In this document: in pieces, positions 10,557-19,707 of the stretch | How positions within the stretch are numbered: the stretch's first letter is position 1 | How the letters are laid out: every line of letters starts with the position of its first letter | DNA from: Hedera helix | Lineage: Eukaryota > Streptophyta > Magnoliopsida > Apiales > Araliaceae | Length of the DNA: 64,000 nt | Reading direction: 5' to 3' | Assembly: GCA_947179155.2 (NCBI GenBank) | Contig: OX359282.1 | Location: 29,753,721 to 29,817,720 of the forward strand | Translations under genes and position numbers: made by a program | The notes under the pieces: generated by a model | Databases searched by the model: none | What the model was told of the DNA's origin: nothing | What the model saw: only the letters and a program-made list of their open reading frames with translations

Positions 10557-13500
10557 TTACAACCTCCCCTCCTTATGAAATTTCGTCCCCGAAATTGACG
10601 TACCTGACATATCGAAGAGGTAAGGATACTTAGATTTCATCTCAGATTCTAGCTCCCAGGTCATTTCCTCAGTATCTTGGTTCCTCCATAAAACCTTAAC
10701 TTGAGGTATAACCTTTGAGCGTAGGATCTGCTCCTTCTTATCCAGGATCTTAACAGGTACTTCCTCGTATGTTAAATCCTCTGCTATAACGTCTGGTTCT
10801 AACTCAATGACGTGGTTTGGGTCCTTCACATATTTACGTAACATAGATATGTGAAAAACGTTATGGATGCGAGACATACTTGGTGGTAGGGCTAGTCTGT
10901 AGGCTACGGTTCCTATTCGATCGAGGATTTCAAATGGGCCAATAAATCGAGGGTTAAGCTTTCCTCTCTTTCCGAATCTCGTAACCCCTTTCCATGGAGA
11001 AACACGTAAGAATACATGATCTCCGACGTTGAAACTTTCGTCTCTCCGATGAAGATCGGCATAACTCTTTTGTCGTTCTTGTGCGGTCTGTATTCGTTGT
11101 CGGATCATTTGGATCTTTTCGGTCGTCAAGCGTACCAACTCGGGTCCCAACAATTTTGCTTCTCCTACCTCATTCCAACATATTGGAGAGCGACACTTCC
11201 TTCCATACAATGCCTCGAATGGAGCCATGCCTATGCTTGCTTGGTAACTGTTGTTGTAAGAAAATTCCACCAACGGCAAGTACTTATCCCAACTTCCTTT
11301 GAAGTCTAATACACAAAGTCTCAAAAGATCTTCGAGGGTCTGGATCGTCCTTTCCGATTGTCCGTCCGTTTGAGGATGGTATGCAGAACTAAAACGTAGT
11401 TCAGTGCCCATAGCTTTTTGTAGACTGATCCAAAAGCGTGAAGTGAATCTAGGATCTCGATCAGAAACTATGGAAACTGGCATGCCATGCAATCTCACGA
11501 TCTCATTTATGTACATACCGGCAAGACGTTCAAGTGAAAAGTTTTCTCGTATAGGCAAGAAATGAGCAGATTTGGTCAATCTATCTACGATCACCCAAAT
11601 TGCATCTAAGCCTTGAGAAACTTTTGGAAGACCCGTCACGAAGTCCATATTGATGTGTTCCCACTTCCATTCGGGAACTTCAAGTGATTGTAATGGACCT
11701 TTAGGAACTTGATGTTCTGCCTTGACACGTTGACAAGTTAGGCACCTTGAGATAAACTCCGCAATCTCTCTTTTCATATTGTTCCACCAAAATGTATGTC
11801 GAAGATCTCGATACATCTTGGTACCTCCTGGGTGGATTGCAAACGGCGTGTTGTGTGCCTCCATCATGATTTTATGCTTTAATTCAGGATCGTTAGGAAC
11901 ACAGAGTCGAGAGTTGACTCGAAGTATTCCTTTCTCGTCGATTCTTGCTTCGGGAATGGCACCTTCTTGTACTTTCTTTATCATGTTTATCAGTTCCGGA
12001 TCGGTAGCTTGAGCAGCTTTAATTTTATTGATTAAAGTTGGTTCTACTCGCACGTGAGCAATCTTCGAGTGGGTCCCTGGTGTCTTTAGCTCTATCTCCA
12101 TCTTTTGCAAGTCGTACAAAATACACTTTTGTGTTGTCAGCAGTGCACTTGTACTTGCATAAGATTTTCTGCTCAAAGCGTCAGCTACAACGTTCGCCTT
12201 TCCCGGGTGATACTGGATTGTGTGGTCATAATCCTTTAACAGTTCAAGCCAACGTCGTTGTCGCATGTTGAGTTCCTTCTGGGTGAAGAAATACTTGAGA
12301 CTTTTATGATCCGTATAGATATCCACTTTTTCTCCGTACAAGTAGTGTCTCCAGATCTTCAACGCGAAAACGACTGCTGCCAACTCTAGATCATGAGTAG
12401 GATAATTTTTCTCATAATCTTTGAGTTGTCGAGAGGCGTAGGCTATAACCTTTCCATGTTGTATAAGGACACAGCCTAGACCTTTGCCAGAAGCATCGCT
12501 GTAGATAACAAATTCTCCTGATCCTGATGGTATGGTCAGAACAGGAGCTGAAACCAGTCTCTTCTTGAGTTCTTGGAAACTTTTCTCGCATTCCTCGCTC
12601 CATATGAATTTTGTGCTTTTCCGAGTAAGCTGCGTTAATGGAGTGGCGATTCGAGAAAATCCTTCTACGAATTTCCGATAATAACCAGCTAGACCCAGAA
12701 AACTTCGGACTTCGGTTACTGTTTTGGGTTGTTCCCAATTTAGTACCGTTTCAATCTTCGCAGGATCGACTGATATTCCTTGACTAGAAATCACATGCCC
12801 AAAAAACGCGACCTCCTCAAGCCAGAACTCACATTTCTTCAACTTGGCATATAATTTGTTTTCACGGAGCTTTTGTAGTATCAATCTCAGGTGTTGTTCA
12901 TGATCCTCGCGACTCTTGGAGTATATGAGGATGTCATCAATAAAGACAACCACAAAATGATCCAAATGTTCCTTGAATATCCGGTTCATCATGTCCATGA
13001 AAGCTGCAGGAGCATTAGTTAGTCCAAAAGGCATGACTAAGAACTCATAATGTCCATAACGAGTTCTGAAAGTCGTCTTTGGAATGTCCTCAGCTTTAAC
13101 CTTTAACTGATGATATCCAGAACGGAGATCAATCTTTGAGAAATGTTGAGCGCCTTGCAATTGATCAAACATGTCATCAATCCGAGGTAACGGGTACCTG
13201 TTCTTGATGGTGACATGGTTCAATTCTCGGTAGTCAATGCACAATCTCATACTCCCGTCTTTCTTCTTCACAAATAGAACAGGAGCACCCCAAGGTGATG
13301 CACTCGGACGAATGAAACCGGTATCCAACAATTCCTGTAGTTGGACTTTTAACTCTTGAAGTTCAATGGGAGCCATTCGGTAGGGAGCTTTGGAAATGGG
13401 CTTGGTACCGGGTTCAAGATCAATATAAAAATCAATTTCACGGTTTGGGGGTAAGCCAGGAAGTTCTTCAGGAAAAACGTCAGGAAACTCATTAACAATG

Positions 13501-14156
13501 GGAATATCATTCAAGTTTGACGTATTTTTGTTCAAATCAGTGACATGAGCTAAAAAGGCTTGACATCCATTTTTCAATAAACGAATGGCTTTATGGCTAG
13601 AAATAACAGTTATAGATTTCAATGGTTTAGTTGCTTGAATTTGCATGACAGGTTGATTAGGAATATGAAAACTAATAATCTTATGAAAACAATCAATTTT
13701 AGCATGATGGGTAGTCAACCAATCAATTCCTAAAATCACATCAAATTCACGCATCTCCAAAGAAATAAGGTCAACAGATAATGTGAGGTTGTTGATTTGA
13801 ACTAGGCAAGATTTATAGACAGTAGATGTAATGGTCATTTCTCCTAATGGGGTTTCAACTGATAAGTCAAAGTCCAAGTTTTCAGGAGTTAAATTTAAAC
13901 GCTGAGCACATGCAGGTGAGATAAAAGAATGGATAGAGCCAGTATCTAATATGGCATAGACTTCACGAGAATTTATGAATAGCTTACCGGTTATCACCTC
14001 ATTCGGTTTCTTGACTGTTATCGTCAAATCGAATCCCGAATACTTCATTCGGATCTTCACGTATTTCAACCATGGGAATACCACTGAATAATTTTCTAAC
14101 AAACTGTTTCTCGGGTTCATCAACTTCATCAGTAGTAAGGTACCAATGATTTCCAT
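10557..14156 (-). CDS. pol polyprotein of element 2 (protease-RT-RNase H-integrase-chromodomain), lacking fused gag
   Basis: An ORF of 1199 codons. From residue 52 on it aligns without gaps to residues 401-1548 of the element 1 polyprotein: protease DTG, RT FIDD, RNase H and integrase D,D35E residues and the chromodomain-like tail are all kept. Residues 1-51 come from the unrelated segment read in another frame and match nothing in elements 1 or 3. The ATG at 14156 is therefore only the first available one. The upstream gag-start ORF (13999-14619) is in a different frame and overlaps by 158 nt; pol lies in +1 relative to it. Expression would need frameshifting, internal initiation or a spliced RNA. 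The stop codon lies in the 3' LTR, as in elements 1 and 3. Confidence 0.9.
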   Translation of the reverse strand: MEIIGTLLLMKLMNPRNSLLENYSVVFPWLKYVKIRMKYSGFDLTITVKKPNEVITGKLFINSREVYAILDTGSIHSFISPACAQRLNLTPENLDFDLSVETPLGEMTITSTVYKSCLVQINNLTLSVDLISLEMREFDVILGIDWLTTHHAKIDCFHKIISFHIPNQPVMQIQATKPLKSITVISSHKAIRLLKNGCQAFLAHVTDLNKNTSNLNDIPIVNEFPDVFPEELPGLPPNREIDFYIDLEPGTKPISKAPYRMAPIELQELKVQLQELLDTGFIRPSASPWGAPVLFVKKKDGSMRLCIDYRELNHVTIKNRYPLPRIDDMFDQLQGAQHFSKIDLRSGYHQLKVKAEDIPKTTFRTRYGHYEFLVMPFGLTNAPAAFMDMMNRIFKEHLDHFVVVFIDDILIYSKSREDHEQHLRLILQKLRENKLYAKLKKCEFWLEEVAFFGHVISSQGISVDPAKIETVLNWEQPKTVTEVRSFLGLAGYYRKFVEGFSRIATPLTQLTRKSTKFIWSEECEKSFQELKKRLVSAPVLTIPSGSGEFVIYSDASGKGLGCVLIQHGKVIAYASRQLKDYEKNYPTHDLELAAVVFALKIWRHYLYGEKVDIYTDHKSLKYFFTQKELNMRQRRWLELLKDYDHTIQYHPGKANVVADALSRKSYASTSALLTTQKCILYDLQKMEIELKTPGTHSKIAHVRVEPTLINKIKAAQATDPELINMIKKVQEGAIPEARIDEKGILRVNSRLCVPNDPELKHKIMMEAHNTPFAIHPGGTKMYRDLRHTFWWNNMKREIAEFISRCLTCQRVKAEHQVPKGPLQSLEVPEWKWEHINMDFVTGLPKVSQGLDAIWVIVDRLTKSAHFLPIRENFSLERLAGMYINEIVRLHGMPVSIVSDRDPRFTSRFWISLQKAMGTELRFSSAYHPQTDGQSERTIQTLEDLLRLCVLDFKGSWDKYLPLVEFSYNNSYQASIGMAPFEALYGRKCRSPICWNEVGEAKLLGPELVRLTTEKIQMIRQRIQTAQERQKSYADLHRRDESFNVGDHVFLRVSPWKGVTRFGKRGKLNPRFIGPFEILDRIGTVAYRLALPPSMSRIHNVFHISMLRKYVKDPNHVIELEPDVIAEDLTYEEVPVKILDKKEQILRSKVIPQVKVLWRNQDTEEMTWELESEMKSKYPYLFDMSGTSISGTKFHKEGRL
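10563..10574 (-). other. Polypurine tract of element 2
   Basis: On the minus strand AAGGAGGGGAGG adjoins the 3' LTR, which begins TGTAAGACCCCG. It is identical to the tract of elements 1 and 3. Confidence 0.85.
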
Positions 14157-14619
14157 TAAAATAGTATTTTCGATAGACTGCAGTTTCCACGATAGTGACT
14201 AACTTAACCTGAATTCCTCTAAATTGTAACGCCCAAAAGTATAGAAACATCATTTTTAAATAATCTTGAAAATCATAGCTGGAACACCATAAATCCCTAA
14301 GACTAATATGAAAAGTCCATATATTCTGATCCTTTGTTATAGAACATAACCATGTGATATCACTCTCCCAATTAGTGAGTAAATTAAAGGCAATAATTTC
14401 CGCAAGTTCGTTACTTCCTTTAATTGCTTCTAAGAATGGATCTGGAACGACTGTAGCAGAGCTTTCACCTTCATCCTTACTGGATAGAACACGCATAATT
14501 TTTGCCTTAGGCAAATGATTCAACTCTGAGTTTGTAAGAAGATTATTCGTCGCCTCTTGTTTTGCAGCTACATTTGTTTCGGTAATTTCATAATTAACCT
14601 CCTGATTTCCAGATGCCAT
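13999..14619 (-). CDS. ORF1 of element 2: gag start fused to an unrecognised captured sequence (206 aa)
   Basis: The first 31 or so residues correspond to the gag N terminus of elements 1 and 3 (MASGNQEVNY start, same ATG context). From about residue 32 the protein is unrelated to gag: no capsid helices of the family, no CCHC knuckles, no protease. The remaining 175 codons stay open in AT-rich DNA and end in a TGA at the right junction, just where sequence shared with element 1 resumes (GAGGTGATAACC). The novel part is rich in aromatic residues (W84, W90, W101, W111, W129, W159). It has a hydrophobic stretch about 120-141 that could be a helix or membrane segment, and an acidic end. I do not recognise it. 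It may be a captured host gene fragment, a piece of another element, or a new accessory ORF. Confidence 0.7.
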   Translation of the reverse strand: MASGNQEVNYEITETNVAAKQEATNNLLTNSELNHLPKAKIMRVLSSKDEGESSATVVPDPFLEAIKGSNELAEIIAFNLLTNWESDITWLCSITKDQNIWTFHISLRDLWCSSYDFQDYLKMMFLYFWALQFRGIQVKLVTIVETAVYRKYYFNGNHWYLTTDEVDEPEKQFVRKLFSGIPMVEIREDPNEVFGIRFDDNSQETE

Positions 14620-14807
14620 AATTAACTGTGGTCACAAAATAAATGTTAGTTCAAATAAACTGACTCATCTCTTCATGTTCCTACATTCAAATCGATTCAT
14701 TAGATAAAAAATAAATCTAATTTAGGTAGGACACACTAGTGATTGATTCTATTCGTCTCTCCCCTCCTAGTTCTACCCCAGATCGCCATTAAAGACCATA
14801 TCCCTAA

Positions 14808-14819
14808 GCTCTTATGCCA
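14808..14819 (-). other. Primer binding site of element 2
   Basis: TGGCATAAGAGC on the minus strand lies two bases inside the 5' LTR edge (14822). It differs from the element 1 site by one base (A for C) and from the usual iMet complement by two. The leader 14620-14807 keeps the TTTTGTGACCACAG acceptor-like motif just before the ORF1 ATG. Confidence 0.8.
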
Positions 14820-14821
14820 AC

Positions 14822-17765
14822 TGTGACGCCCCCAAATCTGGGCCCACACAGCCCAAACTTGAGTCGTCAAAAGACTACAACAAAATTATTACAACAAAGC
14901 ACAACGTACAACAATACAGTGTATAATAATACACAACTAAGTCTTCACTATTATTGCCACACTATTTTACAAAACGTGAAGACTATGATAACTATTCCTC
15001 GGACCCTCACTCCATTCCCCGGCTAGACCCTGTTATGTTTTCATCTCCTGTTGAAAAACAATGGAACAAAAGAAAGGGTGAGCTCAAATAGCCCAGTAAA
15101 GAATATCATGACTAAGATAATGACGAATAAATTATCATTAGTCTTCAACAGTTGAGTTCTTGATAGAATACAATAGACTACAAGGTTTATATCAAAAACT
15201 GCAGTTAAATTCTTAAACAACGTTCAGATCAATAATAGCAGCGGAATGAGTAATCTATTAGAAGAATAATGCAGACTATAATGTCCACTCGGTTCTCTTT
15301 TTAGGAAAAACATCATCAACTTTTATCATCTGAAATATCATTAGTCAAGATAATACAAATTCACAGTTCCTGATCATAATCATGCAGATCAACAGTTCAT
15401 CTTTGCACTACGGGCCAAAGACATTCAATATAACACCAACGGTCATGATTATACCAGATTCAGCCTTTGGTCATAATCATACCAAACAACAGTTCATCTT
15501 TGCACTACGGGCCAAAGAGAACATTCACCACGTGCCATAAAAGACACCGAACAGATGTATCGCCTTTAACCTATTATATCGCCTTTAACCTATCATCTGT
15601 TCAACAAATATATCACATCTGTGCCCCCGGCCACAGATATTCACAACAGCTTGATTTTTTTGATGATTAGAATGATGTAAATGATGAACAGAAGAAATAG
15701 GATAACAATAAGTATCGGAAGTTTACTTTGTACAGATTCAAATAATGTCCAAATTGTCAACATGATGTGGAGTGAAATTCAAGATCCACAGTTCAGAATA
15801 ACGGTTACAATTCAATAGAAAGGTTCACGTAAATAGGAAGGTTCAGTTGAAATAATGAAGTTCAACTATTATGGAACATATAATATTTTCAGGAATTATA
15901 GAAGCAATAGTTCCATAATAAATTTCGATTTAGGAGTATGAAAGAAAATAATATCCCTTACCGTAGCAAGTTTGATTAACAAAAGGTGAAGGAAATTAAT
16001 ACAAAGGGTTATTCACCAACAGGCGGCAATCCGCTCCGTAAGGTTATTCCCACAATTTAATAGAATTTGAGTACAAAGAGTTATTCACCAAACAGGCGGC
16101 AATCCGCTCCGTAAGGTTATTCCCACAATTTAATAGAATTTGAGTACAAAGAGTTATTCACCAAACAGGCGGCAATCCGCTCCGTAAGGTTATTCTCAGA
16201 GATTAATAATGAATGAATACGAAAGGTTATTCACCAACAGGCGGCAATCCGCTCCGTAAGGTTATTCCCACAATTTAATACATGGAAATAAAAGGCACGT
16301 CTTATGAGTAAGGAAGAAACAATATTATTATCGAGAATCAAATAATGATAATCCCTTACCATAGTATGTTTGAATAATGGAAGATGAAAAAGATGGTATC
16401 CCTTACCTTAACACGTGACTGGATATTGATTTAAATGAGGTTGATTAACTTGAACAGTACACGTATACTTATAGATCTTCACAAATACTCAAGATGACTT
16501 AAGCACACTTAGAGAGAACTTTCACAAGAAGTATTTAGAGAGAGAAAGAAAGAACAAGTAAGGAAGTTTATGAAAAATCCTTAAGTTAAGACTTCTATTT
16601 ATAGCCAAAAATCTTATCATTCATTTAATCTAAACCATTCATTTAAAGATCATCTTTTAATCTACACCATCCATTTCAAATATTATATTATCTTTAATCT
16701 ACACCATTCATTTCATATCACCTAATAATCACCTAACTTTATATTATAAACAAATCAATTTAATTATTCAACAATAATTCACACTTTAATCTACACCATT
16801 CATTTCATATCACCTAATAATCACCTAACTTTATATTATAAACAAATCAATTCAATTATTCAACAATAATTCACACTTTAATCTACACCATTCATTTCAT
16901 ATCACCTAATAATCACCTAACTTTATATTATAAACAAATAACTTTATCAATTCAATTATTATGACTAATTGTTATAAATACAGTATAGTTAGCTCTTAGA
17001 TATCAAGTCAATAAATTAATGAAATACAACTGTTTAAATAACATCATAATAGAGATAACAATAATGTAAAATAAAGCATACGTTACTGTGTAATGACAAT
17101 TATTGATTCAATAATGTGAATTACTGTGCATATGTTACTGTGACAATTATTAGGTTCAATAATTTTAAAAACAGTGCAACAACAATTATTGACTCAATGA
17201 TATAAAATACAGTGTAATGACAATTATTAAATCAATAATGCAAAATACTGTGTAACAACAATTATTGAATTGATAATATAAAATATTATGCAGTGACAAT
17301 TATCGATGAAATGATGCGTAACAGTTACGGTGTCAATTATCAGACCAAAAATATGAGACACTATGCAATACCGTGTGTTACTGTAGAGTACCGAGTGCTA
17401 CAGAAAATACCAATAACTACCGTATGCTACTATTCTTTTATCACCGGTATTTTAACAGTTCCGTTGACTATTTTTATTTAAAAAGGTTATTTCTGTCGTT
17501 TTCTATATCCGACAAATATTCCGTTGTGGGGTCCACCAATAATTTGTTATTTCGGCGCCATCGGACCAAACGAATATTCCCCGACCAAACGAATATTCCC
17601 CGACCAAACGAATATTCCTCGACAAAGCGAATATTGTCCGACAAAATAAAATTTGCACATAACATCCTTAACTTTTAACTTTATCGATTTAACCACTTAC
17701 TGTTTAAAAAATATCTATATGAAGAAAAATTAAATTTTGTATTTCATAAAATTCGGGGTCTTACA
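14822..17765 (-). repeat. 5' LTR of element 2 (2944 bp)
   Basis: Same length as the copy at 7618-10561, with about four substitutions and no indel seen. It contains the promoter expected to drive the element (TATA at 16595-16604), the 92-bp tandem repeat (about 16696-16971) and the four hairpin subrepeats (about 16007-16276). Confidence 0.95.
16595..16604 (-). promoter_or_regulatory. TATA box in the 5' LTR of element 2
   Basis: CTATAAATAG on the minus strand, identical to the copy at 9391-9400. As the copy in the upstream LTR, it is the likely promoter of the full-length element transcript. Confidence 0.65.
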
Positions 17766-17770
17766 ATAAC
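17766..17770 (+). other. Target site duplication (right) of element 2: ATAAC
   Basis: Follows the TCTTACA end of element 2 and matches 7613-7617. The interrupted LTR continues from here with CTTACGGCGCGG. Confidence 0.97.
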
Positions 17771-19529
17771 CTTACGGCGCGGATTACCGCCTGTTTGGTG
17801 AATAACTCTTTGTATTCAAATTCTATTAAATTGTGGGAATAACTTATGGCGCGGTTTACCGCCTGTTGGTGAATAACCTTTTGTACTCATTCCTTATTAA
17901 TCTTTGAGAATAACCTTACGGTGCGGATTATCGCCTGTTTGGTGAATAACTCTTCGTATTCAAATTGATGGGAATAACCTTACGGCGCGGATTATCGCCT
18001 GTTTGGTGAATAACTATTCGTATTCAAATTGATGGGAATAACCTTACGGTGCGGATTATCGCCTGTTGGTGAATAACCCTTTTTATTTGTCTCGTGTGAA
18101 AATAATTTGTCTACACGAATTATCACATGACACTTTTATTCCATATTCGTAAGTGATATCATTTTCCTTTATACTCATAAGGGATACCATCTTTTTCATC
18201 TTCCATTATTCAAACTTACTATGGTAAAGGATATTAATTTCCTTCACCTTTTGTAAATCAAACCTGCTACGGTAAGGGATATTATTTTCTTTCATACTCC
18301 TAAATCGAAACTTATTATGGAACTATTGCTTCTATAATTCCTGAAAATATTATATGTTCCATAATAGTTGAACTTCATTATTTCAACTGAACCTTCCTAT
18401 TTACGTGAACCTTTCTATTGAACTGTAACCGTTATTCTGAACTGTGGATCTTGAATATCATTTTTAAATTTCACTCCACATCATGTTGGCAATTTGGACA
18501 TTATTTGAATCTGCACAAAGTAAACTTCTGATACTTATTGTTTATCCTGTTCTTCTGTTCATCATTTGTATCACTGTTATTTGTATTAATCATCAAGAAT
18601 CAAGCTGTTGTGAATATCTGTGGCCGGGGGCACAGATGTGATATAATTGTTGAACAGATGATAGGTTAAAGGCGATATACTAGGTTAAAGGCGATACATC
18701 TGTTCGGTGTCTTTTATGGCACGTGGTGAATGTTCTCTTTGGCCCGTAGTGCAAAGATGAACTGTTGGTTGGTATGATTATGACCAAAGGCTGAATCTGG
18801 TATAATCATGACCGTTGGTGCTTTATTGAATATCTTTGGCCCGTAGTGCAAAGATGAACTGTTGATTGGTATGATTATTACCAAAGGCTGAATCTGGTAT
18901 AATCATGACCGTTGGTGTTATATTAAATGTCTTTGGCCCGTAGTGCAAATATGAACTGTTGATCTGCATGATTATGATCAGGAACTGTGAATTTTTATTA
19001 TCATGACTGATGGTATTTCAGATGATAAAAGTTGATGATATTTTTACAAAAAAGAGAAGCGAGTGGACATTATAGTCTGCATTATTCTTCTAATAGATTG
19101 TTCATTCCGCTGCTATTATTGATCTGAATGTTGTTTAAGAATTTAACTACAGTTTTTGATATAAACCTTGTAGTCTATTGTATTCTATCAAGAACTCAAC
19201 TGTTGAAGGCTAATGATAATTTATTCGTCATTATCTTAGTCATGATATTTCTTACTGGGCTATTTGAGCTCACCCTTTCTTTTCGTTCCATTGTTTTTCA
19301 ACAGGAGATGAGAACGTAACGGGGTCTAGCCGGGGAATGGAGTGAGAGTGCGGGGATAGCTATCATAGTCTTCACATGTTATAAAATAGTGTGGCAATAA
19401 TAATGAAGACTTAGTTGTGTTGTGTTATCCACTGTATTGTTGTACGTTGTATTTCATTGTAATAATTTTGTTGTAGTCTTTTGACGACTCAAGTTTGGGC
19501 TGTGTGGGCTCAGATTTGGGGGCGTCACA
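17766..19529 (+). repeat. 3' LTR of element 1, right part
   Basis: Resumes the hairpin subrepeat array (to about 18090), then runs through the 97-bp repeats (CTTTGGCCCG cores in 18739-18945) to the GGCGTCACA end at 19529. It shares variants with the LTRs of element 3 (for example CCTTTCTATTGAAC), against a variant common to the three inner array LTRs. It also has private changes, such as CATGACTGATGG near 19004. Confidence 0.95.
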
Positions 19530-19572
19530 CCGCAAGCTCTTTCAAAGTTCGATTTCTAGCAATGATTTCCAT
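19530..19572 (-). pseudogene. Truncated Athila gag start (14 codons)
   Basis: Read on the minus strand from the ATG at 19572, it gives M-E-I-I-A-R-N-R-T-L-K-E-L-A, resembling the N terminus of Athila-type gag (the RTLKELA pattern). It is then cut by the Tekay LTR edge at 19529. Its position 113 bp after the Athila primer site fits a gag start. The same stub recurs in spacers 2-4. Confidence 0.6.
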
Positions 19573-19684
19573 CTTTAACCTGCATAACTCAAATAAAATA
19601 TAAAAACTAGAAAAAAAACTAAGAATAAATTACTAAATTAAAATAAAATTTATAAAAGCACAAAAATAAATAAAATATTTCCCT

Positions 19685-19697
19685 GGCAACGGCGCCA
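19685..19697 (-). other. Athila primer binding site, minus strand (tRNA-Asp type)
   Basis: TGGCGCCGTTGCC on the minus strand, ten bases after the LTR end GACAGCA. This is the standard Athila primer site, complementary to tRNA-Asp. Confidence 0.8.
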
Positions 19698-19707
19698 AAA
19701 TTTGGTA

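Larger units (their letters stand above)
7618..10561 (-). repeat. 3' LTR of element 2 (2944 bp)
   Basis: In plus coordinates it runs from TGTGACGCCCCC to CGGGGTCTTACA. Termini, U5 side and distal U3 resemble the LTR of element 1. The central part around the promoter (about 9240-9780) does not, and it carries its own 92-bp tandem repeat. It is 558 bp shorter than the LTR of element 1. Confidence 0.95.
7618..17765 (-). mobile_element. Element 2: complete, recent, gag-less Tekay-related retrotransposon nested in the LTR of element 1
   Basis: A 10148-bp element on the minus strand with TG...CA termini and a 5-bp target duplication (ATAAC). It has two 2944-bp LTRs, primer site, ORF1, pol ORF and polypurine tract. 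The two LTRs differ at about four positions by eye (near 9580/16784, 9678/16882, 10358/17562 and 10460/17664), about 0.14 percent, so insertion was recent. Pol is intact. The gag capsid and nucleocapsid segment present in elements 1 and 3 (equivalent to 1326-2435) is absent and replaced by about 527 bp of unrelated sequence (about 14001-14527). The element must presumably have been mobilised with Gag supplied by relatives such as elements 1 and 3. Confidence 0.95.
1..19529 (+). mobile_element. Tekay/Del-like Ty3 LTR retrotransposon, element 1 (5' end cut by window; 3' LTR split by element 2)
   Basis: The order is the 3' part of the 5' LTR (1-1032), primer site, one gag-pol ORF, polypurine tract and 3' LTR (5875-7617 plus 17766-19529). 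Joined across the nested element, and counting the duplicated ATAAC once, the 3' LTR is 3502 bp, the same as the uninterrupted copy at 23091-26592. It starts TGTAAGACCCCG and ends GGGGGCGTCACA, so it has TG...CA termini. The Tekay (chromovirus) call rests on the long LTR, the tRNA-iMet-type primer site, two CCHC knuckles and a chromodomain-like tail after integrase. On the right it is followed by CCGCA (19530-19534) of an Athila sequence. Its left flank lies about 2.47 kb outside the window, so no target duplication can be checked. Confidence 0.93.
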
